Assembly: GCF_900637975.1 (NCBI RefSeq)
Contig: NZ_LR134477.1
Coordinates: 992,001 to 1,056,000, forward strand
Direction: 5' to 3'
DNA: 64,000 nucleotides
DNA from: Actinomyces viscosus
GTDB taxonomy: Bacteria > Actinomycetota > Actinomycetes > Actinomycetales > Actinomycetaceae
Shown piece by piece: positions 44,715 through 53,264 of the stretch. Position 1 is the first letter of the stretch; each line of letters opens with the position of its first letter. Both the position numbers and the translations under genes were made by a program. The notes under the pieces were generated by a model, which was given only the letters and a program-made list of their open reading frames with translations, had not been told where the DNA came from and searched no databases.

Positions 44715-44880
44715 TCAGGCGAGATGAACGGCGACAGCGCCGAGGATGGCCAGTATCCATGAGGCGAAGGAGCCGATGAGGAACTCCTCGGCTTTTTGCC
44801 CTCCTTCATCCTTACTGATCTCAGGGAATCGAATGACGCCTGACTCATGACGCTTAGTGTGCCGGGGGTGGGGCGTTTAG
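44715..44880 (-). pseudogene. Possible C-terminal tail of a membrane protein
   Basis: A minus-strand frame ends at the TGA at 44715-44717 and reads KDEGGQKAEEFLIGSFASWI followed by LAILGAVAVHLA, a single hydrophobic helix at a C-terminus. Upstream it runs straight into IS DNA. I do not recognise the family, and the fragment could be chance. Confidence 0.3.
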
Positions 44881-46557
44881 CCTCGATCTTTCATTGGTTG
44901 GTTGAGTGGGGTGTGGGTGGCGTCGTTGCCGGTGTCGTGGGGGCGATTATGCCGGTTGGGTGTGACGGTCTGCCGCGTGTCGTCTCGCGGTGGTCGGGCC
45001 TTTCCAGGGGCCAGGGTTGTTCCTTCAGGGTCGTGGTGGGCAGGAGGCGGCGGTCGGGTGCCTATGGTGCGGGTAGGGCCTGAAAGCTGCTCAGTGCGGT
45101 CAGCAGGAGGCTGGTGAAGGGGTGGTCGGCCTTGTAGCGCAGGACGGTGCGGCGGGCACGGTGGGTGATGACGGCGGGGATGCTCATCAGGCGCAGGCGG
45201 ATCGTCCTGGGCTCCCAGGTGCGGGCGGGGGTGGAGGCCAGGGCGAGCGGCTGGGAGAAGGCCAGCAGGTCACAGGCCAGGGCCACGATCAGGCACCAGA
45301 TACGGTTCTGGGCGAACCCCTGCAAGGGAAAGCGGTCAAGCCCGGTGTCCTTGGCACAGCGGATACGGTCCCCTGGCAGCGGGCCCGTAGCCGGTGGCGG
45401 ACCTCGAGATCGGCGAGCTGACCTACTTTTGTGTTGGTGGCGAAGGCGGTCAGCCGGTAGCCCCCGACGTCCTCGAAGCGCAGCTGGGCTCCCTGGTGGG
45501 GCCGCTCTCGGCGCACGGTTGACCCGCGTCCCCTTGGGCCAGGCGGTCAGGTCCAGCAGGTCAGTGATCTCAGCGACGTCCGCACCCTGCCTGGGCTGTC
45601 CGTCAGCGTTGTAGGCCGGGTCCCAGGCGGCCTCGGGGATGGTGCCCGTGGATCTGCGGCGTGTGGTCCGGCAGCGTGAACCCCACGCTGTAGGACACCC
45701 GCCGACGGGCCAGGAGCTCAATGGTCTCCTTCGTGCCTCCGGCCCCGTCGATGCGCACCAGCACCTTTCTACCGGGTCTGGGGCCGAGCCCGGCCTGGTC
45801 CAGTGCCCGGCGGATGATCTCGACGTGGTCGGCGGCAGTGTTCGATCCCGCGTTACCGGGACGCAGCACGAGCGCCGCGCACTCACCCCCACCGTCGGGG
45901 CCGTGGTCGAACCACGCGGTCAGCGGGTGGTAGCCGAACCCCTTCTTGAAGGTCGGGGCCGCACCCTCTTTGTCTGAGTGCACATTAACCAAGGTGGCGT
46001 CGACGTCGATCACCAACGGCCGGTTCGCCGAGACGCCGGCGGTCGGTGAGTGCTCGCCGGCCAGGGCCCACACCCGATGCCGCGCTGTCCTGCGGGCCCG
46101 GTTGACGGCGGCCTCGACAGCCTCGACGTGGTCGGCCAGGGCCCCTGCAAGTCGCGAGACCGTCGGGTCGGAGGCAACAAGCCCGAAGACCTCCTTGTCG
46201 CACCGCAGCAGCGAAAGGTCCGACAGGCACCGGCCTCCCAGGGCCACGCACACCGCCAGATCCAAGATGATCTTGCCCGGGTCGTGCACCGACCCCGGCC
46301 GCCGCCACGTAGACAGGGCCTGCGAGAGCTCGTTGCCCAGGCCCGTGACCCCGCTCGTCTCGGTCAGCAGCCTCGCCCCGGCCAGACCCACCGCCGGCAC
46401 CTGACCGGACTCCACACCCACAACCGGGTACAACCCGCTATTCTTCACCACGAAGGTGTCCTCCCCCTGGAGTTCTCGGATTTCAGCAACCCGCATTATT
46501 CCAGGCGAAGCGACACCTTCACCCCACTTTCACCACCTCAACGATGAAATCTCGAGG
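44881..46557 (-). mobile_element. IS1380-family insertion sequence, decayed, with TTAG target duplication
   Basis: The left end CCTCGATCTTTCATTG (44881-44896) matches the right end, read on the other strand, CCTCGAGATTTCATCG at 13 of 16 positions. TTAG occurs directly outside both ends (44877-44880 and 46558-46561), the expected four-base target duplication. The 1677-base length is normal for the family. The transposase is broken. Confidence 0.88.
45062..46496 (-). pseudogene. IS1380 transposase with several frameshifts
   Basis: The N-terminal 290 residues (46496 to about 45640) contain HDPGKIILDLAVCVALGGRC, the first catalytic Asp in LVIDVDATLVNVHSDKEGA, KKGFGYHPLTAWFDHG and LVRIDGAGGTKETIELLARR. 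Beyond that, the body continues through at least three frame changes (near 45640, 45515 and 45340) to ADHPFTSLLLTALSSFQ at the end. No full-length product can be made. Confidence 0.85.
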
Positions 46558-46561
46558 TTAG

Positions 46562-47581
46562 AGCCTACAGAGGCGACTGCCTCGCAGTCTGATAGGGCCT
46601 GTCCGTAGCGGATGGCTCGGTACTGCACGCCGCGGTCGCAAGTGGTGCACCAGGCCAGAGAGATCAGCCCCGGTGCGTTTTCGCTGCCAGACGGCCATCT
46701 TGAGGGCGTCCAGGGCCAGGTCGGTGCACACTGGCCGGTAGGTGGTCTGCCACCCCATGATCCGCCGCGAGAAGACATCGGTGACGAAGGCGACGTAGAC
46801 CCACCCCGAGAACGTACGCACATAGGTGATGTCGGCGACCCACAGCTCGTTGGGCCTGAACGCGCTGAAATGCCTTTTGACGAGGTCGGCCGGGCACCGG
46901 TCCGGAGGTGCCGAGCGGGTCGTCCTGGGCGACTTGGCGCGCCTGACGCCGCGGTAGACCCATAACCCGCATGAGGCGTTCGACGGTACAGCGGGCCACG
47001 TGACCGGCTCCGTGACGCTCGGCGACCTCAAGGGCGACCCCGCATCACGTGCATCTTGCGGGCCCCCAGCACCGAGTAGCTGGTTCTTGTGGACCCTGGA
47101 TATCTCCGCCTTGAGGGCCTCGTCGAGCAACGACCTGGCTGATGGAGGACGGCTACGACGGGCGTAGTAGGTGCTCGGGGCGATCTGCACACCAGCCTCG
47201 CTGAGCGTGGCGCAGATCGGCCAGGCCCCGAGCTCCTCCTTCTTGGCCTCGATGTACTGACAGATCAGCGCGACGGGCGCTCACACTCCGCCGCGAAAAA
47301 AGCCGACGCGCTCTTCAGGATCGCGTTGGCTCTTCGCAGCTCTCGGACCTCCCTTCTCCAGCTCCTTGATCCGCTGCGCTTCATCGGTGGTGGTTCCCGG
47401 TCTTAGACCACCATCGACCTGGGCCTTCTTGACCCAGGAGCGCAGAGCCTCGGGGTGGACTCCCAGCTCCTCGGCGATCCTGCGGATCGCGCCCTTGGCC
47501 CGCGCCGGGTCGGCCAGCGCCTCCAAGGCCCGTCCTCGTGGCCCGCTCGCGCAGCTCATCGGGGTACTTCCTCTGTCCCAT
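46562..47581 (-). pseudogene. IS3-family OrfA/OrfB transposase, frameshifted and truncated
   Basis: OrfA begins MGQRKYPDELRERATR at 47581 and continues, after a frame change, as IRRIAEELGVHPEALRSWVKKAQ. OrfB begins MQIAPSTYYARRSRPPSARS and keeps the DDE core only in part: NELWVADITYVRTFSGWVYVAFV, then in another frame DRGVQYRAIRYGQALSDCEA. At least four frame changes are needed to read it through. It is inactive. Confidence 0.8.
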
Positions 47582-47633
47582 GACAGTGATCCTTCCGTGT
47601 CATCACCGCCTCCATCAAACCCGGGGCGATTCA
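46562..47633 (-). mobile_element. IS3-family remnant, 3' end missing
   Basis: The 5' terminal repeat is at about 47606-47633 (read on the minus strand TGAATCGCCCCGGGTTTGAT), followed by a degenerate orfA and orfB. The other end is lost: OrfB homology stops at ASVGS next to the IS1380 insertion point. Since TTAG duplication rejoins unrelated DNA to that point, the truncation is older than the IS1380 insertion. Confidence 0.8.
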
Positions 47634-47681
47634 ACGCATCACGAGCCGGTAGCGGCCCTGAGGCGTCAGCGGAGCGTTACG

Positions 47682-47786
47682 GTGGGTCATGGCAGCGGGG
47701 CTTTCTATGTCAGAAGGATGATTCAGCACCACCCATCCTGACAGCCCAAGCCCCGCTGCCCCCACGACTACAACCTCATGACCCAC
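47682..47786. repeat. Nested inverted repeats of unknown origin
   Basis: GGCAGCGGGGCTT (47691-47703) pairs perfectly with AAGCCCCGCTGCC (47748-47760). Inside lie TGTCAG/CTGACA, and outside GTGGGTCAT (47682-47690) pairs with ATGACCCAC (47778-47786). The structure sits between the IS3 end and the acetyltransferase gene, where there is no gene. It may be the fused ends of a lost IS or a MITE-like element. Confidence 0.6.
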
Positions 47787-47827
47787 AACAACTAGCTCCG
47801 ACCATCCACTCCCCCATACTCATCTGC

Positions 47828-48340
47828 TCACGCCCGATTGACGCGGGCCAGCACCAGCATGTCGGCGTACTGGCCGCCCACCAAGTAGCGCTGCGTCAGC
47901 CGGCCTTCCTCCACAAAGCCCAAGCTGCGGAAGAGCCCGAGAGAGGCGGCGTTGCCGGCCAGGATCCAGGCCTCCAGACGATGCAGCCCCAGCTGACCTG
48001 TCGCCCAGTCGATGACTGCCCGGCTGCCCGCCGCACCATAGCCCTGGCCTCGATCGCTCGGCCGCCAGATGCAGATGCCCACCTGAGCGACGCGGCTGCG
48101 CCAGTCGATGGCATGGATCGAGGCCTCGCCGACCAGACGACCATGGTCGGCGACCAGCACGAAGCTGTAGGCGGTGGCGGGCAGTGGACCCGCTGTATCG
48201 GCGATCTTGCGACGCAGCTCCGCGCTGCTCCTCGGCCGCCAGTAGGGCAAGCCATACTGCGCCAGCTCCGGCCAGTTCGCGCACGCCTCGAGGATGGTGG
48301 GGATGTGGGCCTCGGCCAGCGCCTGGAGAGTGATGACCAT
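47828..48340 (-). CDS. GNAT acetyltransferase (RimJ/RimL type)
   Basis: A 170-residue acetyltransferase. The acetyl-CoA loop is IWRPSDRGQGYGAAGSRAV near residues 92-110, followed by RLEAWILAGNAASLGLFRSLGF, the usual RimJ ending. ATG at 48340; an upstream GTG is less likely. The substrate could be a ribosomal protein, an amino sugar or an antibiotic; nothing decides. It is bounded by the IS3 remnant region and by the XRE gene, which diverges from it. Confidence 0.88.
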   Translation of the reverse strand: MVITLQALAEAHIPTILEACANWPELAQYGLPYWRPRSSAELRRKIADTAGPLPATAYSFVLVADHGRLVGEASIHAIDWRSRVAQVGICIWRPSDRGQGYGAAGSRAVIDWATGQLGLHRLEAWILAGNAASLGLFRSLGFVEEGRLTQRYLVGGQYADMLVLARVNRA

Positions 48341-48444
48341 GGCGCTCCTCCCCTCGGCTACCGCACATCGTCTGCCGCCCGCACCACGTGATGCTACTCA
48401 TCAGTCTGTAGACCTTCAAGTAGCAGGTAGCCAGGCTGAGAGAT

Positions 48445-48660
48445 GTGGCTGTTGGTGATCTCCAGAAGACGGTGGGCAGGAACCTGCGTGCCTACCGGCT
48501 GGAGAGAGGCCTGAGCCAAGAAGCCTTCGCAGACGCCCTTGGCGTCCACCGCACCTACATGGGCGGAGTCGAACGAGGCGAACGCAACCTCACCCTCAAG
48601 AGCCTGGAGAAGATGGCAGAGCAGATTGGGGTGGAGGCGCTCCAGCTCCTGCAAAGGTAG
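48445..48660 (+). CDS. Small XRE-family regulator, C-protein-like
   Basis: A 71-residue, single-domain helix-turn-helix protein (NLRAYRLERGLSQEAFADALGVH, then YMGGVERGERNLTLKSLEKM). The size and layout match controller proteins of restriction-modification systems and many solitary XRE regulators. GTG start at 48445. It heads a group of plus-strand genes that includes an HNH nuclease, but no methyltransferase is nearby. Confidence 0.85.
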   Translation: MAVGDLQKTVGRNLRAYRLERGLSQEAFADALGVHRTYMGGVERGERNLTLKSLEKMAEQIGVEALQLLQR

Positions 48661-48867
48661 TGCAGGGTTGAAGGAGTTGGGAGAGCGGGGTTGTGGTGGA
48701 TGGGGAGCGAGTTTCGCTCCTGGAGGGCGCTACTGTCACAGCCGATGCAGTGCAACGCAACCGTGACCCTCCGCCCACCGCTGCCAGCACCCCTCGATGG
48801 GATACTGACAAAGTTATTGCGCTGATGCTGCGGTCGCACACAGTCGTGCTGGCTGCTCACAGCAGAG

Positions 48868-49626
48868 GTGCTTGGTTCGGTTGCATGGAAGAAGGCGTGC
48901 CCTGTGCCCGTGGAGCAGGAGTGGAGGGTTGGGCTGTGCGCCAGCTGCCTTGAGCCGCTCGACCCGACCGAGGTTGGAAAGAAACACGTCGGCTTCTGCT
49001 CAGAGCACTGCCGCAAGCAGGCCGAGAAGATCCGCTACGTCCGGCAGGCGATACGCGATGGCCGCAGCACAGACCCGCTGACTGCACTGGTCATCTCCAG
49101 CAATATGATCACCTTCCTCGCCTTTGACCTGGCCTACACCAGGCCGCGACTGAGTGACGAGCTTCGCCAAGAGGTGCTGGCACAGAACGACGGCCGCTGC
49201 GTTAGCTGCAACGAGCGGCCAGCGACCGAAGTTGACCATATCGACGGCGGATCGATCGAGCTGAGCAACCTTCGCGGGCTCTGCCGGAGGTGCCACGTGC
49301 TCAAGCCACGTGGCGAGATCCCCGACGATCTCACCCGAGACGGCGCAGGCACGATCGACACCAGTGAGCAGTCCCAAAAACTGCGGCAGCTCTGGCGACT
49401 GGCACTGCGTAGCCGCCAGCCGCTCGACGAAGCGCCGGAGTGGCGCGACCTACGCGAACGCGCCGCCGAATACGCCGACACCAGGTTCGGCTGGATCACC
49501 CAGCAGATCCTGTGCGATGAGCCAACCTGTCCAGCCCATGACGGCATTCACTGGCGAACGGAGTGGCCGCGATATAGGCGAAAGTGTCGGGAGTGGGCTA
49601 AGGAGAGGGCTGCGGCTGGTTCATAA
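48868..49626 (+). CDS. HNH endonuclease domain protein
   Basis: About 252 residues. An N-terminal zinc-finger-like part (CASCLEPLDPTEVGKKHVGFC and SEHCRK) precedes an HNH core: LAQNDGRCVSCNERPATEVDHI, SNLRGLCRRCHVLK, with the HNH-type His in VDHI and paired cysteines. The C-terminal 80 residues contain CDEPTCPAHDGIHW, another Cys/His cluster. The GTG at 48868 is the longest start and a GTG at 48910 is as plausible. The 207 bases before it hold no credible gene. Confidence 0.82.
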   Translation: MLGSVAWKKACPVPVEQEWRVGLCASCLEPLDPTEVGKKHVGFCSEHCRKQAEKIRYVRQAIRDGRSTDPLTALVISSNMITFLAFDLAYTRPRLSDELRQEVLAQNDGRCVSCNERPATEVDHIDGGSIELSNLRGLCRRCHVLKPRGEIPDDLTRDGAGTIDTSEQSQKLRQLWRLALRSRQPLDEAPEWRDLRERAAEYADTRFGWITQQILCDEPTCPAHDGIHWRTEWPRYRRKCREWAKERAAAGS

Positions 49627-49673
49627 CCGACAACCACAACCATCCACATACTCAAGGATACAAAGAAGCAGAA

Positions 49674-50543
49674 ATGACAGATATCGAGAATCGTGATCAG
49701 CGCAAACAGGCGTCAATCGCAAATATCGTGACCGACACGAACCTTGTCCAGATTGCCAAACTTAGTGCAGCCGCCCTGGATTCATCTATCGCAAGCATCA
49801 ATAGACTCACGATACCACGAGAGACTCAAGAATCGCTACTTCAAGCAGTAGCAGCAATTGCGGAGATGAGCCAGAAGATGCAACAAGACTGGATCGTAAG
49901 TCTGAGCAAGATCCAGATTCAACTGCCACCAATCATATTTACACCTGAAACACGACGCAGTTTGACGTCGATCACCTCAACATTGAGTGAAATAGCCCTT
50001 CCGCAGATCCAACAAACATCGCTTGCAATTTCAAACAACCCTGAGCTGATCAGTTCACTCACTCAGACAATAAGCAAGTTACATGTTCTCAACGAAGACT
50101 TGAACAAGCGACTGGCAAAGTCAATTGCCGCCATCGACTTTCCGTCAATTTTGAAAGAATACGATTCGACAATCAAAGATTCCAGCACGTTCGCAACCCC
50201 GCTCGGCTTAGATCTTGAGCAACTAATTGACACCCAGACGCTGCCGATTGATGCGACAGCAGGACCTGAGGCTTACGAGGTCATCAGCAAGGAAGCACCA
50301 GAGCTAGCGGCATCGATTGACGTAGCAGCCGACAAAGCAAATACAGGACTTTTGTCGAAAACAATAGTGCGATATTCGCTTGCTTGCAGCGTGTTGCTCA
50401 TTATCGCGATGGCGATACTTGTGGGCAACAACAATATAAAAATCCTTCCCCCAGAATGGGCCGCCTGGATTCGATCAATAACACAAATTGGAGCAGAAGG
50501 GGTGCCACTTGCGATTATGATAGGAAAAGGCAAATCAGAATAA
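49674..50543 (+). CDS. Helical protein with C-terminal membrane segment, unknown
   Basis: A 289-residue protein from the ATG at 49674. It is rich in Ser, Thr, Ile, Gln and Leu and seems to be a long chain of amphipathic helices (residues 1-225), followed by a membrane helix at about 234-251 and a second hydrophobic stretch at 270-284. No known motif. The gene is markedly AT-richer than the core genes: 25 of 60 bases in 50041-50100 are G or C by hand count, against 41 of 60 in 24721-24780. That indicates foreign origin. It ends 61 bases before the next gene and is likely to be co-transcribed with it. Confidence 0.75.
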   Translation: MTDIENRDQRKQASIANIVTDTNLVQIAKLSAAALDSSIASINRLTIPRETQESLLQAVAAIAEMSQKMQQDWIVSLSKIQIQLPPIIFTPETRRSLTSITSTLSEIALPQIQQTSLAISNNPELISSLTQTISKLHVLNEDLNKRLAKSIAAIDFPSILKEYDSTIKDSSTFATPLGLDLEQLIDTQTLPIDATAGPEAYEVISKEAPELAASIDVAADKANTGLLSKTIVRYSLACSVLLIIAMAILVGNNNIKILPPEWAAWIRSITQIGAEGVPLAIMIGKGKSE

Positions 50544-50604
50544 TATTCTGACAACCCACGACATATAGAACAACTCATCCTCTAATCTCGCAGGAACTGA
50601 CAGC

Positions 50605-51492
50605 ATGACAACAAATCCATGGACGCCACTTTCGGTAAGAAGAAATCAGCGAGACGATTTCGGTCCAATCGACGGCGTTCCAACATTCATGAGACGCAGC
50701 ATTAATAAGTGGATCACTAATACAATAGAGTGGGTCGCACATGATGGCCAACTGCCACTTGTAACTCAAATTGCACTTGAACTACGTATCGATGAACTCA
50801 GCGACAACATTGACAATTTCTATCCTGGCAATGCCGTCATCGTTTGCATACAAAACAGCAGTCTATGGGGTAACATATATGACGAATCAAGGGCTCTCGA
50901 CGTCATAGATTGGCTCCTTGGTCACGGATTCGGCCACGCACAATCACTTGAACACATCTTAAAGTCTGCTGGCCACGTTCTCCGCGTATCGCCCGACGGC
51001 AGCCGTCTAGTGGAGCGGATTGAACCGACTCTTTGGGACGAGTACGAGCAGGTAGCTCAGTTAGACGATCAAGCTTCGCAATACATGCAAGAAGCATGGG
51101 CCCTTGCCTTCGGTCGCGACCCAAATTTGAGTGACGCCTGGGGCAAGGCTATCAAGGCCATCGAAACACTTCTTAAACCAATCGTCTCACCCAAAAACAA
51201 CAAAGCAACCATTGGTAGTATGACCAGCGAACTCCGTCAAGCACCAGACAAGTGGGAGTGCAAGCTGCCGGATCGAGTTTATAACGTCAATGGCGAGATA
51301 AACGTCAAGCCCGGCATCGAGGTATTCATTGACGCTCTTGCAACCATTGGCTACCAGCCTGATCGGCACGGCAGTGATCAACCGCAAGACGTCGACGAAG
51401 CCACCGCGCGCAGCGTTGTATTCTTGGCTACGACGGTTGTCGGTTGGCTACGAGACGGGATACTGAGAACGGTTGACAGCATTGACAGTTGA
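50605..51492 (+). CDS. Protein with abortive-infection-like C-terminal domain (tentative)
   Basis: A 295-residue AT-rich gene. The N-terminal third is not recognised. The C-terminal part (EPTLWDEYEQVAQLDD, AWALAFGRDPNLSDAWGKAIKAIE, IVSPKNNKATIGSM, then a late DRHGSDQPQDVDEATARSV block) matches from memory a widespread family of hypothetical proteins often found with defence genes and sometimes called Abi-like. The call is family resemblance only. It pairs with the preceding gene in an AT-rich two-gene block. Confidence 0.6.
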   Translation: MTTNPWTPLSVRRNQRDDFGPIDGVPTFMRRSINKWITNTIEWVAHDGQLPLVTQIALELRIDELSDNIDNFYPGNAVIVCIQNSSLWGNIYDESRALDVIDWLLGHGFGHAQSLEHILKSAGHVLRVSPDGSRLVERIEPTLWDEYEQVAQLDDQASQYMQEAWALAFGRDPNLSDAWGKAIKAIETLLKPIVSPKNNKATIGSMTSELRQAPDKWECKLPDRVYNVNGEINVKPGIEVFIDALATIGYQPDRHGSDQPQDVDEATARSVVFLATTVVGWLRDGILRTVDSIDS

Positions 51493-51562
51493 CAGCAGAG
51501 CACAAATCCGAAATACGTAAATAGTTTGCCAACAATTACCGATCGGAAGTATAATCAATAGC

Positions 51563-52621
51563 ATGACTAATAATCCAGATCCTCCCACCAAACTCATCCG
51601 CAACTCCACCGCCGAGTTCCTCATCTTCACCGCCCAAGACGGTGATTCCAGCATCGAGGCACGCTACGAGGATGAGACGATCTGGCTAACGCAGCGCCTG
51701 ATGGCCGAGCTGTTCGACGTGGACGTGCGCACCATCAGCGAGCACCTCGGGAACGTCTTCTCCTCCGGCGAGCTGGAGCGTGAGGCAACTATCCGGAAAT
51801 TCCGGATAGTTCGATCCGAGGGCTCACGCCAAGTGACACGCAGCATCGACCACTACAACCTCGACGCCATCATCTCGGTGGGCTACCGCGTCAACTCGGT
51901 GCGCGCCACCCAGTTCCGCCAGTGGGCTACTAGCGTGCTGCGCGACTTCGCCATCCGCGGCTACGTCATCGACCGCCAACGTATGGAGAACGGCACCTTC
52001 CTGGGCGAGGACTACTTCGAGCGCCTGCTTGATGAGATCCGCGAGATCCGCCTGTCCGAACGTCGCTTCTACCAGAAAGTTACCGACATCTACGCCACCA
52101 GCATCGACTACAACAAGGACGCCCCTACCACCAAGCGCTTCTTCGCCACCGTCCAGAACAAGCTCCACTACGCCGTCCACGGCCACACCGCCGCCGAGCT
52201 CATCACCTCCCGTGCCAGGGCCGACCAGCCCCACATGGGCCTGACCAGCTGGGCGAACAGCCCAGACGGCAAGATCCTGCGCGGCGACGTGACCATCGGC
52301 AAGAACTACCTCACCCGCGACGAGCTCGAAGACCTCGGCCGCCTGGTCAACGCCTTTCTTGATCTGGCCGAGTCCCGTGCCCGCCGTCAGATCCCCATGA
52401 CGATGGAGGACTGGGCCACACGCCTCGACGCCTTTCTCGACCTGGACGACCGCCAGATCCTCGACAGCGCAGGCCACATCTCCAAAGCCCAAGCCGACGA
52501 CCATGCTCTGAGTGAGTTCGAGAAGTTTCGCATTATCCAGGACCGCAATTACGTCAGCGACTTCGATCGGCTGGAGCAGCAGGCAGCGCAGCAACCCGGC
52601 AGAGATGCCAAGCAGGAGTAG
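51563..52621 (+). CDS. RhuM-family protein
   Basis: A 352-residue member of the RhuM (Fic-associated/virulence-labelled) family. The N-terminal DNA-binding-like domain reads IWLTQRLMAELFDVDVRTISEHL, IRKFRIVRSEGSRQVTRSID and AIISVGYRVNSVRATQFRQW, then AELITSRARADQPHMGLTSW and ITVGK-like IGKNYLTRDELEDLGRLVN. RhuM proteins recur in defence and mobile islands; their activity is unknown. Composition returns to high GC after its first codons. Confidence 0.88.
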   Translation: MTNNPDPPTKLIRNSTAEFLIFTAQDGDSSIEARYEDETIWLTQRLMAELFDVDVRTISEHLGNVFSSGELEREATIRKFRIVRSEGSRQVTRSIDHYNLDAIISVGYRVNSVRATQFRQWATSVLRDFAIRGYVIDRQRMENGTFLGEDYFERLLDEIREIRLSERRFYQKVTDIYATSIDYNKDAPTTKRFFATVQNKLHYAVHGHTAAELITSRARADQPHMGLTSWANSPDGKILRGDVTIGKNYLTRDELEDLGRLVNAFLDLAESRARRQIPMTMEDWATRLDAFLDLDDRQILDSAGHISKAQADDHALSEFEKFRIIQDRNYVSDFDRLEQQAAQQPGRDAKQE

Positions 52622-52675
52622 CGAATACACTGCGGATTGACCTGGGTGCGGTCTCATTGTCGTTCTGGCTACCAA

Positions 52676-53200
52676 TCACCCCTGCGCCGTCGCCAGATGC
52701 TTCTTGACCGTATCCCGCCCAAAGCCGAGCTCCAGCCCGATCTCGATGTAGGTACGCCCCTGGGCGTGGAGCTGCTGGGCACGTTGGAGATCATCGCTGG
52801 TGAAGCGTCGCCTGCGACGGGGCGGTTGCGTGGCCTGGCGGCAGGTAGCACGGACGGTGGTCTCTGCGACACCGACCTCGGCAGCGATCTGGCTGACAGA
52901 CATGGCCGTGCGGGCCATATCGAGGATCTGCTGCTTCTTTGCCGCGCTGACCGGACGGCAGGCCATGTTGCGGACGCCGCGGGCTGTCGGGGTCTCGCTC
53001 GCCTGCCCAGTAGGCGCTACGCTAGCCGTACTCGGTTCCGGAGCCACTTCACCCGCGATGAGATGCTTGCGGAAGGCGAGCAGGGGCTTCCAGTTGTTTG
53101 TGTCGAGCTTGCTGAAGCGCACCACAGCATCGCTATACAAACCCTCACCCTGAGAAACAGCCCCCGTAGCCGTCTCAGCCGAGGCTGGCCGCCCACCCAC
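52676..53200 (-). CDS. Protein with two helix-turn-helix segments, intact copy
   Basis: A 174-residue protein whose C-terminal half holds SAAKKQQILDMARTAMSVSQI followed by AAEVGVAETTVRATC and, later, GRTYIEIGLELGFGRDTVKKHL, two Hin/resolvase-like helix-turn-helix units. The N-terminal half (KLDTNNWKPLLAFRKHLIAG) is not recognised. The GTG start at 53200 lies inside the 367-base repeat, so this copy keeps its whole coding region and only 64 bases of its former upstream DNA before the IS1634-type element. Confidence 0.7.
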   Translation of the reverse strand: MGGRPASAETATGAVSQGEGLYSDAVVRFSKLDTNNWKPLLAFRKHLIAGEVAPEPSTASVAPTGQASETPTARGVRNMACRPVSAAKKQQILDMARTAMSVSQIAAEVGVAETTVRATCRQATQPPRRRRRFTSDDLQRAQQLHAQGRTYIEIGLELGFGRDTVKKHLATAQG

Positions 53201-53264
53201 CTCCCGTTGACTCAGTTCTTGTCCGACTGTGTGCGGGTCCCATCATTGAGAGTCGCTCACAGCG
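52898..53264. repeat. Left copy of a 367-base direct repeat flanking an IS
   Basis: Identical by eye to 54933-55299, offset 2035. It abuts the left terminal repeat of the IS1634-type element exactly, so it is a target duplication. It contains the start and N-terminal 101 codons of the helix-turn-helix gene. Confidence 0.92.

Noticed and set aside
44771..44797. Hairpin followed by TTTTT as an intrinsic terminator
   Set aside because: The stem has a bulge and the sequence also encodes a plausible protein tail on the other strand; no plus-strand gene ends just before it.
48693..48953. An 86-codon plus-strand frame before the HNH nuclease gene
   Set aside because: No ribosome site, no recognisable family, and it overlaps the better supported HNH gene in another frame.
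48445..49626. XRE and HNH genes as a complete type II restriction-modification system
   Set aside because: No methyltransferase gene is found nearby, so only a fragment or an unrelated pairing is supported.
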